Source of the DNA: Deltaproteobacteria bacterium
GTDB lineage: Bacteria; Desulfobacterota; DSM-4660; Desulfatiglandales; Desulfatiglandaceae
Direction: 5' to 3'
Assembly: GCA_013349725.1 (NCBI GenBank)
Contig: DUZB01000138.1
Coordinates: forward strand, 1-9,197
Length of the DNA: 9,197 nucleotides
The translations under genes and the position numbers were made by a program. This document shows, piece after piece, positions 5,858 to 9,197 of the stretch. Numbering within the stretch: position 1 is the stretch's first letter; each line of letters starts with the position of its first letter. Under the pieces are notes generated by a model that made no database searches, had not been told where the DNA came from, and saw only the letters and a program-made list of their open reading frames with translations.

Positions 5858-6991
5858 ATGCTAACATTCAGCAGAAATAAAATTGTCAGTATTCACAGAA
5901 AAGATGCCCATATCCTGCGTGCGCGCGGAATCCTCGAAGACGACATTTACGGCATGGAAGTGGATGTGGAGATCACCCTTCCAGACCTGGAAATCGTATG
6001 GATTGACGGGAAATGGACGCGCATGGAAAACCGGGAATGCCCGAGGGCGATCCCTTTCCTTCAGGAAGCCCTGGGTTTCCGCCTCGCCGAGGAAGGGTTT
6101 ACCCAAAAAGTGCAGAAGACCGTCGGGAGAAAGTCGTGCAGACATTTTGCAAACATCCTGTTGGAATGTTGTGAGGCAGTAATTGAGGCGGCAGCACTGA
6201 CAGGCGCCATCACGGCTAAACCCGGAGAGGAGAAAACCCAGACAGGAGAAATCGCTGAAGAAAAGGCCCAAACAGCAGAGGTCGCGGTCAAAAAAGGGGT
6301 TTCTCGCGACAGGAAAGAGACGACAGCGGAACCCCTGAGAAAGGTTACTTCAGGAGGCATGGTCATTGATCTCCACGTCCACTCAGCGGAAGCCTCCCCT
6401 TGCAGTTCAGCCCCCCTGGTTGACCTGATAGCTGAAGCCAAACGAATCGGCCTCGATGGCCTGTGCCTTACCGACCATAACCACGTCTGGCGCCGCGAAA
6501 CGATAGACGCACTCCAAGACAAATACGGATTTCTTATTCTTCGCGGAAACGAGATAACCACGGATCAGGGCGACATGCTTGTTTTTGGATTTGAAGAGGA
6601 CATCAAGGGAATTGTACCACTGGATGAACTCCGGAAAAAGGTTCTCCAGGTCAACGGGTTTATTATCGCGGCCCACCCCTTTCGTGGTTTTCTCACTTTT
6701 GGAATCGGCCAGTTAGGCCTTACCCCTGAAAAAGCCATGGCCAGGCCCCTTTTCCAGCATGTGGACGGCATAGAAGTCCTGAACAGCAAGGTTTCCGAAA
6801 AGGAAGATCTGTTTTCCTCCCAGGTTGCGCTGGGTCTTGGACTGCCTGGTACGGGAGGGAGTGATGCCCACGAGGTAGAGGAGATAGGAATCTACGCGAC
6901 CCGGTTTTTCGACGTGATTACCTGCGAGGAAGATTTCCTCAAAGCCCTCCGCCAGAAAAACTACGAACCGACCGCCTTCCGAAGGCGTTGA
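5858..6991 (+). CDS. DUF2889-like domain fused to a PHP metallo-phosphoesterase domain
   Basis: 377 residues in three parts. Residues 1-115 are a DUF2889-like domain paralogous to the preceding gene (FSRN, PDLEI, ECC). Residues 116-165 form a charged linker of Glu, Lys and Thr with an imperfect EEK-x-Q-T-x-E-x-A repeat. Residues 168-377 are a PHP domain with all its metal ligands: DLHVHS (H173, H175), TDHNH (D206, H207), GNEIT (E232), AAHP (H273) and GGSDAH (D336, H338). PHP proteins use a trinuclear metal centre to cleave phosphomonoesters or phosphodiesters, or act as polymerase-associated nucleases; this short single-domain type resembles the YciV/TrpH-like and histidinol-phosphatase-like group. 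GGAAGG lies a few bases before the ATG at 5858, which decides the start; the frame stays open upstream, but that part overlaps the previous gene. The next gene follows after 19 bases. Confidence 0.82.
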   Translation: MLTFSRNKIVSIHRKDAHILRARGILEDDIYGMEVDVEITLPDLEIVWIDGKWTRMENRECPRAIPFLQEALGFRLAEEGFTQKVQKTVGRKSCRHFANILLECCEAVIEAAALTGAITAKPGEEKTQTGEIAEEKAQTAEVAVKKGVSRDRKETTAEPLRKVTSGGMVIDLHVHSAEASPCSSAPLVDLIAEAKRIGLDGLCLTDHNHVWRRETIDALQDKYGFLILRGNEITTDQGDMLVFGFEEDIKGIVPLDELRKKVLQVNGFIIAAHPFRGFLTFGIGQLGLTPEKAMARPLFQHVDGIEVLNSKVSEKEDLFSSQVALGLGLPGTGGSDAHEVEEIGIYATRFFDVITCEEDFLKALRQKNYEPTAFRRR

Positions 6992-7010
6992 AGCAATAAA
7001 GGAGAAATCC

Positions 7011-8426
7011 ATGGAAATAAAACGGGATTGGGAAAGAATCGTCCGGAGAATGGAACAGTTGATGCGGCTCAAATCCTTTCCTGTGGCATTCAAAATGCTG
7101 GAGAACAGGGAAGATCTCAGCAAAATCCCCTTCATGCGCAGACCCGGTCATAAAATCACCCTCTGCCAGATGATCACGCTCGTGAGGAACTTCGACTGGA
7201 CTGTCGGCATTGATCTGGATGATTTCATGAACCCCACCTGCCCTTCCATCCTCGGTCTCACCAAAGTTCCCGAGGCAAACCTGGATGGCACTTTTCGGAG
7301 CATCGTATGGGTCAAAACCCGCAAGGACGCAAGGAAGTATGAGGAGAGCATTCCCCGACTGCCTTTGGGGAAATATGAAGCGGTGGCCATGGCGCCTCTT
7401 GCGTACAAACCTTTTGAACCCGATATCGTGCTGATCTACGCAAACCCCGCCCAGATGATGCTTCTGATCAATTCCCTGCAGTTTGAGGACTACGAGGTTA
7501 TGCAGTTTTTCTGTGTGGGAGAATCCTCCTGTTCCGATGCCATTGTCCGGTGTTACCTTACAGGCAAGCCGTCTCTGACGATTCCCTGTTATGGCGAGAG
7601 ACGCTATGGGCACGCGCAGGATGAAGACATGGTCATGGCCGTTCCCGCTGGAATGATGGAAAAGGCACTGAGGGGCATGGAAACCCTTTATCGCCGCGGA
7701 ATCCGTTACCCCATCAGTTTTGCGGGCGCTGAACAGGACCTGACCGATGCCTTTCCCCTCTCTTACGGAGGGCTCAAACGCCTTGAATCCCTCAGGGGAA
7801 ACGACAACCGCCTCCTTCTGGGGGTAACCGGAGGGATTGCGAGCGGAAAAACAACCGTGGCCAACATGCTGGAGGAGCTGGGCCCCCCGATTATCGATTT
7901 CGACCTTATCGCAAGAAAGGTGGTGGAACCCGGAACCCCTGCCCTTCGTGAAATCGTGGAGTATTTCGGCAGGCAGGTCCTTCAGGAAGACGGCGCATTG
8001 AATAGAAAGGCGGTCTCCGACATCGTATTTCGGGATTTTGAAAAAAGAAAGAAGCTGGAGAGTTTCACCCATCCACGCATTCATGAAGAGTTCGAAAGAC
8101 AGGTCCGGGAAATTGCCGGAAAAAACCCGGACGTCGTCATCCAGGTGGTCATCCCCCTCTTGATCGAATTAAACCTCCAATACATGTTCCACAAAATCCT
8201 GGTGGTGTACATCCCCATGGAAGAGCAGGTGAAAAGACTGGCCGAACGGGACGGGATCACCGTTGAAGAGGCCGCCAATATCCTGAAATCACAACTGCCC
8301 ATTGATGAAAAAGTGGGGTATGCCGATTTCGTTATCCATAATGAAAAATCCCCCGAGGATACCCGGAAACAGGTAAGAGAACTCTGGGAAAAACTTCAAG
8401 AGATTCAGGGGGGAAAATCCAGGTAG
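7011..8426 (+). CDS. coaE: DUF169 domain fused to dephospho-CoA kinase
   Basis: 471 residues with two domains. Residues 1-240 match DUF169 (COG2043), a family of unknown function rich in conserved cysteines: C52 (LCQM), C77 (PTCPSILG), C168, C174, C181 and C193, followed by ERRYGHAQDEDMVMAVP. Residues 265-465 are a dephospho-CoA kinase (CoaE), which phosphorylates the 3'-hydroxyl of the dephospho-CoA ribose in the last step of CoA synthesis. Visible motifs are the P-loop GVTGGIASGKTT (271-282), DFDLIAR (296-302), PGTPALREIVEYFG, the HPRIHEE segment at 354-360, IPLLIE, and the Q-x2-RL-x2-RDG lid with SQLP and ADFVIHN. All kinase motifs appear intact, although the usual DAD is DFD. A clear AAAGGAG lies just before the ATG. 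No frameshift separates the halves. The coaE symbol applies to the C-terminal domain only. Confidence 0.88.
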   Translation: MEIKRDWERIVRRMEQLMRLKSFPVAFKMLENREDLSKIPFMRRPGHKITLCQMITLVRNFDWTVGIDLDDFMNPTCPSILGLTKVPEANLDGTFRSIVWVKTRKDARKYEESIPRLPLGKYEAVAMAPLAYKPFEPDIVLIYANPAQMMLLINSLQFEDYEVMQFFCVGESSCSDAIVRCYLTGKPSLTIPCYGERRYGHAQDEDMVMAVPAGMMEKALRGMETLYRRGIRYPISFAGAEQDLTDAFPLSYGGLKRLESLRGNDNRLLLGVTGGIASGKTTVANMLEELGPPIIDFDLIARKVVEPGTPALREIVEYFGRQVLQEDGALNRKAVSDIVFRDFEKRKKLESFTHPRIHEEFERQVREIAGKNPDVVIQVVIPLLIELNLQYMFHKILVVYIPMEEQVKRLAERDGITVEEAANILKSQLPIDEKVGYADFVIHNEKSPEDTRKQVRELWEKLQEIQGGKSR

Positions 8427-8463
8427 GTGAACTGGAAAGCACGGTCATGCCACGGAGAGGATA

Positions 8464-9042
8464 TCAAAAATACGCCCCGAACATCAGGACTACCGAATCG
8501 ACGCTCGTGTTGTCTTCACTCAGTCCACCGTTGGAGAGGTGATCCCAGCGTAATGAGGTGAACAGAATCTCCTTCTCAAGGGGAAATTCCGCGCCAATCC
8601 CTGCCCGCGGGTTGAAATTCAGATGGCTTCCCTGACCTTCCACTCGAAAACCGGTATAGATAATCCCTATGCCCGCCTCAACATACGGTCTGAACCAGGA
8701 CGTGGACAAGGGGTCCAGATAATACAGGGCCATCATTCCTGTGGATGCCATGAACCACTGCTTCGGCGTCGTGGTGGATCCCAGGCTCACCTCCAGCTTG
8801 AAACGCAGGGCCTCCGGCGCGCTGTGCTTCCAGATTTTGTCATAATCAAAAAGGGCCACATAATTGGCCATCAAAAATCCGATGTCGTTGTCGGGATGGA
8901 AGCTGTTCCCATAGCTCAGTGCAAAACCGAACCGGGTCGCAACGTCTTTCTCTGCTGAATCTTCTCCCCATGACGGCCCCTGGAGTGAAAACAGCACGAA
9001 CAAAACGACCCAACCCCCGGATAACCATTTTCTCATCTTCAT
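8464..9042 (-). CDS. PagL-like outer-membrane acyloxyacyl hydrolase (lipid A deacylase family)
   Basis: About 192 residues with an N-terminal signal peptide (KMRKWLSGG, a hydrophobic stretch, then GPSWG as probable cleavage site) and alternating strand-rich sequence ending in GAYF, the C-terminal aromatic typical of outer-membrane beta-barrels. Near the C-terminus, RWDHLSNGGL places His and Ser in the H-x-S-N-x-G-L arrangement of PagL, which removes the 3-O-acyl chain of lipid A. Twelve residues after the serine, where Pseudomonas PagL has its catalytic Glu, this protein has Asp in SVDS. Length suits a PagL-type barrel. GTG, ATG and a second ATG (9043-9045, 9040-9042, 9034-9036) are close alternatives; GGGTGA could serve the last. 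It is convergent with the dephospho-CoA kinase fusion, 37 bases apart, and no clear terminator hairpin lies between them. Confidence 0.75.
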   Translation of the reverse strand: MKMRKWLSGGWVVLFVLFSLQGPSWGEDSAEKDVATRFGFALSYGNSFHPDNDIGFLMANYVALFDYDKIWKHSAPEALRFKLEVSLGSTTTPKQWFMASTGMMALYYLDPLSTSWFRPYVEAGIGIIYTGFRVEGQGSHLNFNPRAGIGAEFPLEKEILFTSLRWDHLSNGGLSEDNTSVDSVVLMFGAYF

Positions 9043-9100
9043 CACCCAATCTCAACTTTCCCCAAGACAGATCATGGGAATAAGAATAAGAGTTCGATTG

Positions 9101-9129
9101 AAGATACCAAGAACGCCAAACCAGGTCAA
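9101..9129 (-). promoter_or_regulatory. Candidate sigma70-type promoter for the PagL-like gene
   Basis: On the minus strand TTGACC (9124-9129) is followed after exactly 17 bases by TATCTT (9101-9106). Transcription would begin near 9094, about 50 bases before the start codon cluster. The spacing and hexamers resemble those of the plus-strand promoter at 4339-4367. Confidence 0.5.
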
Positions 9130-9136
9130 TAAAATC

Positions 9137-9164
9137 TTGACAACAATCACAGCCGTAAAATAGT
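9137..9164 (+). promoter_or_regulatory. Weak candidate promoter facing the right edge
   Basis: A perfect TTGACA (9137-9142) is followed after 16 bases by AATAGT, a poor -10. It lies back to back with the minus-strand promoter for the PagL-like gene and points to the possible start codon at 9179. It is supported mainly by the -35 match. Confidence 0.25.
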
Positions 9165-9178
9165 TTGGAGCCCGATCA

Positions 9179-9197
9179 ATGAAGCGACATCCGTATC
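9179..9197 (+). CDS. Possible start of a further gene running off the right edge
   Basis: An ATG at 9179-9181 is preceded by TTTGGAG 8 bases upstream and opens the frame MKRHPY before the sequence ends. Six codons are too few to identify any family. The ribosome-site spacing and the upstream TTGACA are the only support. Confidence 0.25.

Noticed and set aside
5365..5859. 164-codon minus-strand frame antisense to the DUF2889-like gene
   Set aside because: The plus-strand gene is supported by its paralogue; the antisense frame has no recognisable family features.
6939..8084. 381-codon open frame on the minus strand
   Set aside because: It lies antisense to the well-supported DUF169-CoaE gene and has no recognisable motif; its composition is that of a shadow frame.

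Overview
This window looks like a piece of chromosome from an anaerobic deltaproteobacterium (Desulfobacterota), perhaps a Syntrophus/Smithella-like syntroph. The basis is inference from gene families: a 2-hydroxyacyl-CoA dehydratase/benzoyl-CoA reductase-type subunit pair, DUF169 and DUF2889 proteins, a REP-associated tyrosine transposase and an outer-membrane PagL-like protein. No rRNA, tRNA or CRISPR array is visible, and no gene-free stretch exceeds 300 bases.

Left half (1-4158), all on the minus strand. Read in transcription order it encodes a membrane protein with two CDP-alcohol phosphatidyltransferase domains, a small then a large subunit of the HgdB/HgdA (BcrC/BcrB-like) iron-sulfur family, and the first 56 codons of a cyclopropane-fatty-acid synthase gene (cfa) that stops abruptly. 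Just past the break lie a short inverted repeat and the start of a REP-associated tyrosine transposase (RAYT) that runs off the left edge, so a mobile element probably interrupted or replaced the rest of cfa. Two flanking genes make or modify phospholipids, so the dehydratase-like pair may act on lipids or acyl groups rather than on an aromatic ring. This is a hypothesis only.

A 269-base divergent intergenic region (4159-4427) carries a good sigma70-type promoter for the plus strand, a weaker candidate for the minus strand, and a 22-bp near-perfect palindrome.

Right half (4428-8426), plus strand, is an apparent operon of four genes: a metallo-beta-lactamase-fold hydrolase, a small DUF2889-like protein, a second DUF2889-like domain fused to a PHP metallo-phosphoesterase domain, and a DUF169 domain fused to an apparently complete dephospho-CoA kinase. 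The two fusions and the tandem DUF2889-like paralogues make this the least-described part of the window. A CoA and metallohydrolase theme is clear, but the actual pathway is not.

Right edge (8464-9197): a PagL-like outer-membrane lipid A deacylase homologue faces the operon convergently. It has its own promoter candidate, and a possible divergent gene starts at the very end.
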